A stretch of 7,718 nucleotides of DNA from Kiritimatiellia bacterium (GTDB taxonomy: Bacteria; Verrucomicrobiota; Kiritimatiellia; RFP12; DVOR01): the NCBI GenBank assembly GCA_017457555.1, contig JAFTHG010000035.1, positions 1 through 7,718 on the forward strand, read 5' to 3'. The number at the start of each line of letters is the position of its first letter. The first letter of the stretch is position 1. The notes below the pieces were generated by a model. That model searched no databases. It saw only the letters and a program-made list of their open reading frames with translations, and had not been told where the DNA came from. The position numbers and the translations under genes were made by a program. Below, piece by piece: positions 1 through 7,234 of the stretch.

Positions 1-593
1 CCTAACACCGGAACCGCGTCAGCATCTGTCACCAACATAACGCCGACAAGCCCCATCGTAGCGATAATTCCCAGCCCGGAAGAGAGCCCATCCAAACCAT
101 CAATGAGATTAAACGCATTGATGACGCCGATATACCACACCAACGTCAGCGGCACATAGGCCCAAGGTGACAGCGTCCACGCGCCCCAAGCGAGTGGCAG
201 AATCAGCCGAGCTCCGCCCCAACAGAGCACACCTGCCGCCAGAATTTGAGCGATTAACTTCCAAATCGGCGAAATGCCCCGTAAGTCATCCACTAAACCT
301 GCGACACCTAAAATCACCGTCCCGGCCAAGAACCAGGGTAAGATTGTCGCAAAGGGTGACGCCGGAAGCGTCGCAGGAAAACACCATGCAGCCACACCCA
401 GCGTCAATAAAAACGCCAATATGACTGCCACCCCACCCCCACGCGGAATGGGAATGCGGTTAATACGCCGTGCATCGGGTTGATCCACGGCCCCCAAACG
501 CCGCATCATCCCTCGGACAAGTGGCGTCAAGACAAGCGTCAGCACTCCGGAAATTGCCAGCAGTACCAACGGAATTGCCAGATTCTTTAACAT
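1..593 (-). CDS. WecA/TagO-like polyprenyl-phosphate sugar-1-phosphate transferase, glycosyltransferase family 4, C-terminus cut by the window edge
   Basis: My own translation gives 197 open residues from ATG at 593 to the left edge. Members of this membrane family move a sugar-1-phosphate (GlcNAc-1-P or a related HexNAc) from a UDP-sugar to undecaprenyl phosphate, the first membrane step of O-antigen, teichoic acid or capsule assembly. Visible hallmarks are the cytoplasmic loop RRINRIPIPRGGG (residues 42-54; the usual His is Asn45), the paired aspartates in GLVDDLRG (99-106) and the signature NAFNLIDGLDGL (159-170). About six hydrophobic segments lie near residues 6-26, 52-72, 84-101, 112-130, 145-163 and 172-189. 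Full-length relatives have about 340-380 residues, so roughly half is seen. The start overlaps the stop of the upstream aminotransferase (ATGTTAA), with a weak GGA at 600-602, which suggests translational coupling. The family is certain; WecA versus another HexNAc specificity cannot be decided. MraY is less likely, given the context and motifs. Confidence 0.93.
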   Translation of the reverse strand, partial: MLKNLAIPLVLLAISGVLTLVLTPLVRGMMRRLGAVDQPDARRINRIPIPRGGGVAVILAFLLTLGVAAWCFPATLPASPFATILPWFLAGTVILGVAGLVDDLRGISPIWKLIAQILAAGVLCWGGARLILPLAWGAWTLSPWAYVPLTLVWYIGVINAFNLIDGLDGLSSGLGIIATMGLVGVMLVTDADAVPVL

Positions 594-1684
594 AGTGAGT
601 CCATTATTTGTAATATTTCATCCATTGTTTCCGGCCGGAGATTCCGTCCGGAAGGCAGACAAAGCCCGCACCTGAAGAGCTCGTCTGAAATTCCTGAAAG
701 GACCGCATCGCACGTTTGGAAGACGGGTTGTAAATGCATTGGCTTCCAGAGTGGGCGCGCTTCAATCCCTGCTGCTGCCAGAGCCTCAACCGCTTTAACC
801 GGGTCAATCCCCTGAAGCGTGACCACCGTTAACCACCGATTTGGCACACCATACGCCGCCGTCGGCATCATTGCAGCCCATGGACGGTCTGCCAAACGTG
901 CTTGCCACGCCGCCCAAACAGCAGCTTTATCCCGTAAAGCATCCGTCAAATGACGCAATTGCCCCACGCCTATCGCTGCTGCGATATTGCTCATTCGCCC
1001 CTGTGTCCCCACGCGGCAATGTTCGTACCACGGATAAGCTTCGCGTGCCTGTGCCGATAACTTCCGACACAACGCCACCAAAGCTTCATCATCCGAGAGC
1101 AACATGCCGCCGCCACCGGTCGTAATGATCTTGTTTCCATTAAAAGAATAAATCGCTGCCCACGCACCTTTACCGGAAGCACGCCCGCGATAGGTCGCGC
1201 CTACGCTCTCAGCAGCATCCACAATCAATTTCGTGCCGTAGGTTTTGCACACCGATGCAAGCGCATCAATATCGCAACTCTGCCCGTAAAGATCCGTTAC
1301 AATCACCGCTTTCGCCTGCGGATAACGTTGCAACGCCACCTCCAGCAACTGCGGATCCATACACCATGTCTGCGGATCCGAGTCTACAAAAACAGGCTCT
1401 GCACCCATTGTCACAAAGGCACCTAACGACCCTATAAAGGTTAAGTCACTGACAATGATTTTATCACCTGTGCGAATCTCCAACGCTCGCGCCAGAAGAT
1501 CTAATGCAAGCGTACCGGAAGCTGTCGCCAACGTCTTCCGGAAGCCGAAACAATCTGCAGCTTCCTTCTCCAGAAGATCCACCATCGGGCCACAGGGAGC
1601 AATATAACCGGAATCAAAGGCCTCCGCCACCAGACGTCGTTCAACGTCATCATTCATCACAGGAGGTGAGAGGAAGACCTTCAT
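587..1684 (-). CDS. PglE-like DegT/DnrJ/EryC1/StrS family PLP-dependent sugar-nucleotide aminotransferase
   Basis: Cytosolic PLP enzyme of 365 aa that, by family, transfers an amino group from glutamate to a 4-keto sugar nucleotide. The start (FLSPPVM, then GYIAPCGP at 26-33), SFNGNKIITTGGGGML (180-195) and RPLWKPMH (310-317) closely resemble what I remember of Campylobacter PglE, the UDP-4-amino-4,6-dideoxy-GlcNAc synthase of the bacillosamine pathway. Lys185 in NGNK is the expected Schiff-base lysine. Asp156 in VDAAES should bind the pyridine nitrogen, and Glu159 matches the DAAE of the PglE type rather than DAAQ/DAAH. Ser56-Gly-Thr and Ser180 fit phosphate contacts. AAGG (1693-1696) lies 8 nt before ATG and overlaps the stop of the upstream gene. 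It sits in the rex operon directly before a polyprenyl-phosphate transferase. The partner 4,6-dehydratase and acetyltransferase are not in the window. The family is certain; the exact substrate is inferred (a perosamine synthase is the main alternative). Confidence 0.93.
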   Translation of the reverse strand: MKVFLSPPVMNDDVERRLVAEAFDSGYIAPCGPMVDLLEKEAADCFGFRKTLATASGTLALDLLARALEIRTGDKIIVSDLTFIGSLGAFVTMGAEPVFVDSDPQTWCMDPQLLEVALQRYPQAKAVIVTDLYGQSCDIDALASVCKTYGTKLIVDAAESVGATYRGRASGKGAWAAIYSFNGNKIITTGGGGMLLSDDEALVALCRKLSAQAREAYPWYEHCRVGTQGRMSNIAAAIGVGQLRHLTDALRDKAAVWAAWQARLADRPWAAMMPTAAYGVPNRWLTVVTLQGIDPVKAVEALAAAGIEARPLWKPMHLQPVFQTCDAVLSGISDELFRCGLCLPSGRNLRPETMDEILQIMDSLC

Positions 1685-1694
1685 AACAGTGACC

Positions 1695-2543
1695 TTACGA
1701 TTGAGAAGAAGCCTTTGCAGAAGCTTTTTCAGCTGATTGCTTCGGTGGTAAAGGCTTTGCGTCTGGAGTTTTAGGCGTCAACTTCCCCTTAGGTTTGCGG
1801 AAAGAGTAGAAAAGAATGCCCAGCCATTCCTTTGTGTACACCATCGACTGCATTCCGGCATGGAAGGAGGGCAACTCCTGCCAAACTGGTGTTACGGGTT
1901 GTAACGCCTTTGCAAGCGTCGCTTCTGTGTCACAACTCACCGGAATGACCTCAATATCTCCTCCCTGAAAGAGCATCATTGATCGCGGCAGATGCCACGA
2001 AGAGGTGACAAGTAAGATTTTCCGACACTTCCGCGCCTGCAACAGCTGATAGGTGAAATCAGCATTCTCGGCCGTATCACGGGCCTTTTGTTCGCACAAA
2101 ATAGCAGATGATGGTACGCCGAAAGTTTCCAACATCACCTTTTCGGCTTCAGTGGCAGATTCGCCGGTTGGGACAATTACGGGAGCCTTTCCTGCCTTCC
2201 AAAGACGGAACGCCATCACCGTCCGGTCGGCAGCTGCGTAACATTCCGGATAGGGAAGTCCCGGCAAGACCTTTCCCAGACCGCCGCCCAACAGCACAAT
2301 CGCATCGGCTTTGGGAATCGTAGAGAGCGCTTGCGGCGGATAGCGTTTTTCAAGGGAAGTGCCCAATGTTTGCGCCGTCCAGGGTAACATTGTAATTACC
2401 AGCAACGCATCTAAAAGCAACAAGAGAATCGCTGGCTTCACCTGTTTCCGCCACATCAGCCAGCCTGCGACCAGAGCCATCCCAACCAAAACAATTGTGG
2501 AAGGCAAGCACAACCATAAAATCCACTTAAAGAGCGCAAACAT
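1695..2543 (-). CDS. ElyC/YdcF-like DUF218 family membrane-anchored envelope protein
   Basis: 282 aa with two hydrophobic N-terminal segments (about residues 7-30 and 37-57), then a DUF218 domain (about 78-245). Recognisable motifs are ADAIVLLGGG (79-88), the acidic stretch RDTAEN (155-160) and TSSWHLPRS (180-188), in which His184 and Arg187 belong to the conserved H-x-x-R pocket of the family. E. coli ElyC has the same two-helix plus DUF218 layout and is linked to peptidoglycan and enterobacterial common antigen assembly and to the undecaprenyl-phosphate pool; the reaction is unknown. Its place between rex and two glycan genes fits an envelope role. The final ~35 residues are a Lys/Pro/Ala/Ser-rich tail without hydrophobic residues, probably disordered. 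ATG overlaps the rex stop by one base (TGATG), and AAGGA (2551-2555) lies 7 nt upstream. Family call strong; function inferred. Confidence 0.88.
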   Translation of the reverse strand: MFALFKWILWLCLPSTIVLVGMALVAGWLMWRKQVKPAILLLLLDALLVITMLPWTAQTLGTSLEKRYPPQALSTIPKADAIVLLGGGLGKVLPGLPYPECYAAADRTVMAFRLWKAGKAPVIVPTGESATEAEKVMLETFGVPSSAILCEQKARDTAENADFTYQLLQARKCRKILLVTSSWHLPRSMMLFQGGDIEVIPVSCDTEATLAKALQPVTPVWQELPSFHAGMQSMVYTKEWLGILFYSFRKPKGKLTPKTPDAKPLPPKQSAEKASAKASSQS

Positions 2544-3169
2544 CAGGTGTTCCTTTCACGGATACGGTGCAACAGCACGGCCAAAGCGACAGCCAAATCT
2601 TCCCGCTGTACTAAGACATCATCCGGCACATCCAATTGTGCAGGGGTGAAATTCCAAATGGCACGAATCCCACCGGCAACCATTTGCTCGGCCACACGCT
2701 GTGCTTTATCTGCCGGGACTGCCAAAATACCCAGAGTCGCATTCAGGCGCAAGACTGTTTCTGTCAGCGTATGCACGGGAAAGATTGGCGTACCCGACAG
2801 GATGAGATTACATCGTTCTGGTGCCGCATCAAATCCCGCCGCAATCAAGAGTCCCTGTTTGCGAAATCCGGGATAAGAGAGCAGTGCAGACCCCAATTTT
2901 CCAACGCCGGCAAGCACGGCCACATGTTCATCATCTGCTCCAGTAAGACGTTCAATCGCAGGAATAAGAAGTTCAATCGGGAACCCTAGGCGTGGCGTAC
3001 CACGTACGCCCGTTCGAGCCAAATCCTTCCGCACGACAATCGATTCAAATCCCAACGTTGCTGCGAGATTTGCACCGGAGGCATACTGATGACCTTCCGC
3101 TTGCAACTGACGTAATGCACGGAGATAGAGCGACAATCGCTGAAGAATACCGGTTCCAAATTTACTCAT
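2543..3169 (-). CDS. rex: Redox-sensing transcriptional repressor Rex
   Basis: 208 aa, normal Rex length. Rex dimers bind operator DNA when NAD+ dominates and leave it when NADH rises, so they tune fermentative and respiratory genes. The N-terminal winged helix (about 8-75) opens with LQRLSLYLRALRQL and carries the recognition helix around VVRKDLARTG (45-54). The usual wing FGxxGxRGVGY reads TGVRGTPRLGF here. The Rossmann domain follows: GVGKLGSALLSYPGF (88-102) is the dinucleotide loop, with Lys91 where many homologues have Asn; Asp114 in AAGFDAAPE is the ribose-contact acid; VPADKAQ (151-157) and GIRAIWNFTP (167-176) are typical. The C-terminal helix (about 189-205) fits the domain-swapped dimer helix. 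AGG (3176-3178) is 6 nt before ATG. It is the first gene of a four-gene operon with envelope-glycan genes. I see no standard Rex site (TTGT-N10-ACAA) in the 82 bp before it. Confidence 0.94.
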   Translation of the reverse strand: MSKFGTGILQRLSLYLRALRQLQAEGHQYASGANLAATLGFESIVVRKDLARTGVRGTPRLGFPIELLIPAIERLTGADDEHVAVLAGVGKLGSALLSYPGFRKQGLLIAAGFDAAPERCNLILSGTPIFPVHTLTETVLRLNATLGILAVPADKAQRVAEQMVAGGIRAIWNFTPAQLDVPDDVLVQREDLAVALAVLLHRIRERNT

Positions 3170-3251
3170 ACGCTACCTGCTGAACCAATTGGAAATGAAA
3201 GTCCAAAAGATAACAGGCGCGACAGGCACTCTGCCAGTCACGCCTATAGAA
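3170..3251 (-). other. 82-bp spacer between the two operons
   Basis: This is the only sizeable gap among the left seven genes. Its rlmL-proximal half holds a terminator-like hairpin (3215-3245). Its rex-proximal half holds the rex ribosome binding site (3176-3178) and a small CCAATTGG palindrome. A promoter for rex could fit between them, but I find no convincing -35/-10 pair, so rex may partly depend on readthrough from icd-rmuC-rlmL. Confidence 0.5.
3205..3245 (-). terminator. Imperfect intrinsic-terminator-like hairpin after rlmL
   Basis: On the minus strand, 7 nt after the rlmL stop, arm AGGCGTGACTGGCA pairs with TGCCTGTCGCGCCT. That gives a 14-bp stem (3232-3245 with 3215-3228) closed by a 3-nt loop, with one G-U wobble and one U-U mismatch. 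The following sequence is GTTATCTTTTGG, so the U-tract is short and starts late. The stem is strong enough to be meaningful, but termination may be partial, letting some transcripts enter rex. Confidence 0.55.
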
Positions 3252-4790
3252 TTACGCTTCCGCCGTTTCGACAGGCGTTTCCGCTTCCGGGGCCGCCTCT
3301 GCTAATGGCTTACCGATATCATAACCCAGCAAGCGGCAGTCCAATGCGCCATTCTTGAATTCCAAAATCTGCTTTGTTTGCAACCGGATCCGCAGCGATA
3401 AGGGTTTAGACGAAGTAATCATCCACGCCTCCCACCCCTGCGGCACGGTGTTTCTCAGCCAGTCACTTACGCCATCATAGAGCGGTTCCAGTGCGGCTTC
3501 ATCTTCCAAACGTTCACCGTAGGGCGGATTCATGAAAATTACACCTGGGGTCATCGGCAGTTGTGCATCCGAATAGTCATCCACGAAGAACTTCACATTG
3601 TGCCCGACACCGGCGGCATTTGCATTGCGCTCGGAAATTTCCACAGCCTTTTCTTCCCAGTCCACACCGATAATCATCGGCACTTCCGGCGAATCATAGG
3701 CGCGTTCTTCCAACTTTGCCTGCGATATCATTTCACGCCAAATATCCAAAGGCGAAGCACCGATACGACGCCGTGCGCTCACGCCGGCCTTTTCTCCGGG
3801 AATGATGGACGTCCAGCCCTTCAAGTGCATAAAAGCAAAGTCACTCCGAAGCATCCCCGGCAGAATACGACGGGCCATCATTGCCGCTTCAATCGCCGGC
3901 GTTCCCGATCCGCTGAAGGGTACCACTAGAGGTTTCTGACAATCCCATCCGGTTGCCATAATGCACGCAGCGGCCAAGGCTTCCTGCATCGGTGCAAGCC
4001 AACCTTCCTTGCGATAGCCGCGACGGGAAAGCGAATTGCCCGATGTATCAATATAAATTTTGGCATGGGAGCCTTCCCACCAGAGATAAACCGCTGCACC
4101 GGGTGTTCCCTCTGCCATACGGGCACTGAATGTACGCTCAAAGCGTTTTTTGAGCACCATCAGGTCCAACTTCGGCAGATAAAGCGAACCCGACATCAAA
4201 TCATAGCCGTCCACTTCAATGAGTAATTCGGCACGTTCCTGTTCTTCCGGAAGCGTATTCAGCCAATCTTCCAGCACCGCGCGAATCACACGCAATGCCG
4301 ATCGCAATGGTGTTGGCTTGCTATAAAGAATCTGCCCTTCAGCTTCCACGCGCACTGGCACTGCGCCACTGACATTCGGTCGGCGGCCACATTTGGCACG
4401 CATACGGTCAACAATGGCATCCTTCAGGCGCAGCGTCGGCATACGTGAATCCTGCACCGTGTCATTTTTCGTGACATTATTCACAAAAAAGGCTTCATCC
4501 ACGTTGAGAATCTGCTCCCAAGGTGCGTAATAGGCCAAGTCATACAAATCATTCAGATTGCGACAGCGCGTATCCTGCACAAAGGGCCACAACACACGTT
4601 GCGCTGTGCGGAGTGAGAGGTTCAGACGCAAGATATCACGACAGGCATTCTGTGCACGAATACCCACCATCGTGTCATTTGAACCGAGAATCTCGTACCC
4701 GAGTTCTATCAATTCCTGTTTCAAAAACGGCACAATCCCTTTGCCGCAAGTAATCGCTAATGTTGTCGGATCTGTCCACAAATTACGCAT
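3252..4790 (-). CDS. RlmL/YpsC-type THUMP-domain 23S rRNA guanine-N2 methyltransferase with a large insertion
   Basis: 512-aa class I SAM-dependent RNA methyltransferase, resembling the N-terminal m2G2445-forming half of E. coli RlmL and the stand-alone YpsC proteins. A ferredoxin-like/THUMP region (about 1-260) contains RLKDAIVDRMRAKCGRRPNV (121-140) and SGNSLSRRGYR (250-260). The methyltransferase domain follows, with SAM loop PFSGSGTPAIEAAMMARR (291-308), acidic residue Asp377 in IIGVDWEEKA and catalytic motif NPPYGERL (421-428). Compared with E. coli, about 85-90 extra residues (near 141-229) split the THUMP region, about 20 more lie near 327-348, and an Ala/Glu-rich tail ends the protein; YpsC is about 385 aa. 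The Asp usual before PFxGSGT is Val290. The start overlaps the rmuC stop (ATGCGTAA), and a strong AGGAGG (4800-4805) lies 9 nt upstream inside rmuC. The family is sure; the modified base is inferred. Confidence 0.9.
   Translation of the reverse strand: MRNLWTDPTTLAITCGKGIVPFLKQELIELGYEILGSNDTMVGIRAQNACRDILRLNLSLRTAQRVLWPFVQDTRCRNLNDLYDLAYYAPWEQILNVDEAFFVNNVTKNDTVQDSRMPTLRLKDAIVDRMRAKCGRRPNVSGAVPVRVEAEGQILYSKPTPLRSALRVIRAVLEDWLNTLPEEQERAELLIEVDGYDLMSGSLYLPKLDLMVLKKRFERTFSARMAEGTPGAAVYLWWEGSHAKIYIDTSGNSLSRRGYRKEGWLAPMQEALAAACIMATGWDCQKPLVVPFSGSGTPAIEAAMMARRILPGMLRSDFAFMHLKGWTSIIPGEKAGVSARRRIGASPLDIWREMISQAKLEERAYDSPEVPMIIGVDWEEKAVEISERNANAAGVGHNVKFFVDDYSDAQLPMTPGVIFMNPPYGERLEDEAALEPLYDGVSDWLRNTVPQGWEAWMITSSKPLSLRIRLQTKQILEFKNGALDCRLLGYDIGKPLAEAAPEAETPVETAEA
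4104..4370 (-). other. Insertion of about 89 residues inside the THUMP region of the RlmL-like protein
   Basis: Segment of rlmL coding for residues 141-229. In E. coli RlmL, RPNV is followed within about a dozen residues by the strand IRVNVWLH; here RPNV (137-140) is separated from the matching strand AAVYLWWEG (232-240) by this block. It is in frame, has no low-complexity sequence, and looks like a small alpha/beta unit: strands around 144-157 and 187-203, amphipathic helices around 161-178 and 209-226. Boundaries come from a by-eye alignment to a remembered sequence and may be off by several residues. Confidence 0.55.
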
Positions 4791-5868
4791 GAGGTGTTTC
4801 CTCCTCGGGAATAGTTACACTTCGTAAACTTCGTTCAAGGGCTCCGGCGCGAGTGCGGGCTTCCGCCAACTTCTTGGCTGCGGCTTCGATTTTATCTGCC
4901 ACAGCATCACAGTCCTTGAGATAATCATCAATGTGTTTTTTGGCCTTAATCAGCAAATCCCAAGCCTTTGCGGATTGCTTTTGCACAGCCAGAGTGCGAA
5001 ATCCCATTTGCAACGCATTAAAGAGCGCGGCAAGGGTTTGAGGCCCTGCCAAAATGATGTGTTTCCGTCGCAAATCTGCTTGCAACGTCACATCCCCGGC
5101 CACCTCCAGAAAGAGTCCTTCTGTCGGCAAGAACAGAATGGCGAAATCGGTCGTATACGGCGGCACGACATACTCCGCCACCTGACTCGCAAAGGTCTTA
5201 ACACGGTTCAACAATGTCTTGCGGCATTCCGCCGCCATCGCTTCATCTGTCGCAGCCAAAAGGCGTTCGTAATCTTCCAGAGGGAACTTGGAGTCAATTG
5301 GCAACCAGAGTTTCTTGCCATCCTCCTGCCCCGGCAACACCAAGGCGAATTCGACCACCTTTTGCGAGCGGGGATTCGGCTTGACATTCTTCTCATACTG
5401 CCCCGGCACAAAGAGATCGGCTAACAGACGCTCCAAGAGCATTTCGCCCCAAGCACCACGCATCTTGACATTCGCCAGCAACGTGTTGAACCGCTGCACA
5501 CCCTCGCCTAACCGCTGCATCCCGTCGTGGATGCCGCCCATCGCTGTCAAGCTGTCACGCACAGCTTTTAAGTGCGTTTCCAACTGACGTGCATTTTCTT
5601 CAAAACGCATCTTCAGCGCTGTAGAGAGTTCGGTACGCTGAGCACGGGAGATTTCATCCTCTTTCAATTCCAAAGAGGTCAACCGTTGCGTCATATGTTC
5701 CAACAGGCGACGCTCGGAATTCGCCAAAAGTTCAGGAGTCAAACACTCCGGCAAGGCTTCTCGTGTGAGCGGTTCAGGGCGTTGAAGCAATTTAAGCAAT
5801 AGCATGATTACGGCGCCAAGCAGCGCCATAATCACGAGAGATAAAACTAAAATCAACGTACTCATCAC
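4783..5868 (-). CDS. rmuC: RmuC family DNA recombination-limiting protein, membrane-anchored
   Basis: 361 aa (360 from the second codon). E. coli rmuC mutants show more recombination at inverted repeats. The family has a nuclease-like core and is thought to act on DNA ends or branched DNA, but the biochemistry is unsettled. One N-terminal transmembrane helix (about 4-27) is followed by a charged helical/coiled-coil stretch (about 48-135), then the core: MRGAWGEMLLERLL (136-149), LPIDSKFPLEDY (189-200), DFAILFLPTEGL (241-252) and GPQTLAALFNALQMGF (275-290). A final coiled helix (about 300-345) closes it. The reading frame opens GTG-ATG; ATG at 5865 is the better start because GAAG lies 8 nt before it, against 5 nt for GTG at 5868. 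It is 12 bp after icd, and its last codons carry the ribosome binding site and start of rlmL. A little shorter than many homologues, but all core motifs are present. Confidence 0.93.
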   Translation of the reverse strand: MMSTLILVLSLVIMALLGAVIMLLLKLLQRPEPLTREALPECLTPELLANSERRLLEHMTQRLTSLELKEDEISRAQRTELSTALKMRFEENARQLETHLKAVRDSLTAMGGIHDGMQRLGEGVQRFNTLLANVKMRGAWGEMLLERLLADLFVPGQYEKNVKPNPRSQKVVEFALVLPGQEDGKKLWLPIDSKFPLEDYERLLAATDEAMAAECRKTLLNRVKTFASQVAEYVVPPYTTDFAILFLPTEGLFLEVAGDVTLQADLRRKHIILAGPQTLAALFNALQMGFRTLAVQKQSAKAWDLLIKAKKHIDDYLKDCDAVADKIEAAAKKLAEARTRAGALERSLRSVTIPEEETPHA

Positions 5869-5880
5869 GCTTGCTTCACA

Positions 5881-7146
5881 TTACGCCATTGCCGCAGCCA
5901 AGGCCTTGGCAAAGCCTGAGCACGATACTTCCGTGGCATCCGGCATCAATCGGGCAAAATCATAGGTCACCGTCTTGTCGGCAATGACCTTATCCATCGC
6001 CTCGATAATCTTGTCCGCAGCTTCCGTCCAGCCCATATAGCGCAACATCATTTCACCGGAAAGGATGAGCGATCCCGGATTTACCTTGTCCAAGCCAGCA
6101 TACTTCGGCGCCGTGCCATGCGTTGCTTCAAAGACCGCCACGCCCGTGGTATTGTTGATATTTGCTCCGGGAGCAATACCGATACCGCCCACGCATGCCG
6201 CCAGCGCATCCGACACATAGTCACCATTCAGATTGAGCGTCGCAATCACGTCATACTCTGCCGGACGCGTCAGAATCTGCTGCAGGAAGGCATCGCAAAT
6301 GCAATCCTTGATGATAATTTCCTTACCCGTCTTCGGATTCTTCAGCGAACACCACGGACCATCACCAATCACCGTTGCACCATATTCGCGCTTGGCCAGA
6401 GCATAACCCCAATCACGGAAAGCACCTTCCGTAAACTTCTGGATATTGCCCTTGTGAACAAAGGTCACCGAGGCGCGATCATTTTCAATTGCGTAATCGA
6501 TCGCTGCCTTGATCAAACGTTCGCTGCCCTCCAGCGACACCGGCTTAATGCCGATTGACGAACTCTCCGGGAAACGGATCTTCTTAACCCCCATCTCCTG
6601 CGTCAAGAAATCAATCACCTTTTTCGCTTCAGGCGTACCATTCATCCATTCAATGCCGGCATAGATATCCTCCGTGTTCTCACGGAAGATGACCATATCG
6701 GTCAATTCCGGATGCAACACTGGAGAAGGAACACCCTTAAACCAACGCACCGGGCGCAGGCACACATAGAGATCCAACAACTGACGCATCGCCACATTGA
6801 TTGAGCGGATGCCACCGCCCACCGGCGTCGTCAAAGGTCCCTTAATTGAAACGAGATAATCACGGCATGCCTCAACCGTTTCCTCCGGCAACCACGTATT
6901 CGGACCATACACCGCATTGGACTTCTCACCGGCATAAACTTCCATCCAGGCGATCTTACGCGAATCCCCATACGCCGCTTTCACCGCCGCATCCCACACA
7001 ATCATCGCAGCCGCAGTGATATCCGGACCGGTACCATCACCCTCCACATAGGGAATAATCGGAAAATTCGGAACATTTAACTTGCCATCTGCCCCCATCG
7101 TAATCTTTTCACCAAAGGCAGGCTTTACAATTTTCGTCTCTTGCAT
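5881..7146 (-). CDS. icd: NADP-dependent isocitrate dehydrogenase
   Basis: 421-aa cytosolic enzyme that oxidatively decarboxylates isocitrate to 2-oxoglutarate in the TCA cycle, giving NADPH and 2-oxoglutarate for glutamate synthesis. Co-linear with E. coli Icd throughout (416 aa). Substrate residues are all present: Ser115, Asn117 and Arg121 in GGIRSINVAMRQ, then Arg131, Arg155, Tyr162 and Lys232. Metal ligands are Asp285, Asp309 and Asp313 (NLNGDYVSD). The NADP-specificity set matches E. coli: His343, Lys348 and Tyr349 in HGTAPKYAG, Tyr395 and Arg399 in TYDFARL. Ser115 is the residue phosphorylated by AceK in enterobacteria; no AceK is seen here. GAGG (7158-7161) lies 11 nt before ATG, a rather long spacing. 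It has its own promoter (TATAAT at 7206-7211) with a 17-bp palindrome over the -35 region. First gene of icd-rmuC-rlmL. Confidence 0.98.
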   Translation of the reverse strand: MQETKIVKPAFGEKITMGADGKLNVPNFPIIPYVEGDGTGPDITAAAMIVWDAAVKAAYGDSRKIAWMEVYAGEKSNAVYGPNTWLPEETVEACRDYLVSIKGPLTTPVGGGIRSINVAMRQLLDLYVCLRPVRWFKGVPSPVLHPELTDMVIFRENTEDIYAGIEWMNGTPEAKKVIDFLTQEMGVKKIRFPESSSIGIKPVSLEGSERLIKAAIDYAIENDRASVTFVHKGNIQKFTEGAFRDWGYALAKREYGATVIGDGPWCSLKNPKTGKEIIIKDCICDAFLQQILTRPAEYDVIATLNLNGDYVSDALAACVGGIGIAPGANINNTTGVAVFEATHGTAPKYAGLDKVNPGSLILSGEMMLRYMGWTEAADKIIEAMDKVIADKTVTYDFARLMPDATEVSCSGFAKALAAAMA

Positions 7147-7205
7147 CGTCGTATTAACCTCGTTTACAGGTACAAAAAGGAATCTAAAAGAACAAAATCT
7201 CCCCT

Positions 7206-7234
7206 ATTATATCAATTTTCTGCCGCATTGTATC
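7206..7234 (-). promoter_or_regulatory. Probable icd promoter
   Basis: On the minus strand a perfect TATAAT (7206-7211) is preceded after exactly 17 bp by GATACA (7229-7234), a weak -35 that keeps only the ACA half. The predicted start near 7199 gives a leader of about 50 nt before the icd ATG. The weak -35 and the palindrome lying over it suggest a promoter controlled by a regulator. Strength and start site are inferred. Confidence 0.6.

Noticed and set aside
167..483. Two plus-strand reading frames at the left end
   Set aside because: They are antisense to the WecA-like gene, whose frame has all family motifs.
4933..5424. Long plus-strand frame (163 codons) opposite rmuC
   Set aside because: It is antisense to the conserved RmuC core, rich in Arg, Gln and His as expected for a shadow, and lacks a ribosome binding site or recognisable domain.
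6118..6558. Plus-strand 146-codon frame opposite icd
   Set aside because: Shadow of a highly conserved icd segment containing the metal-binding motif; no independent coding evidence.
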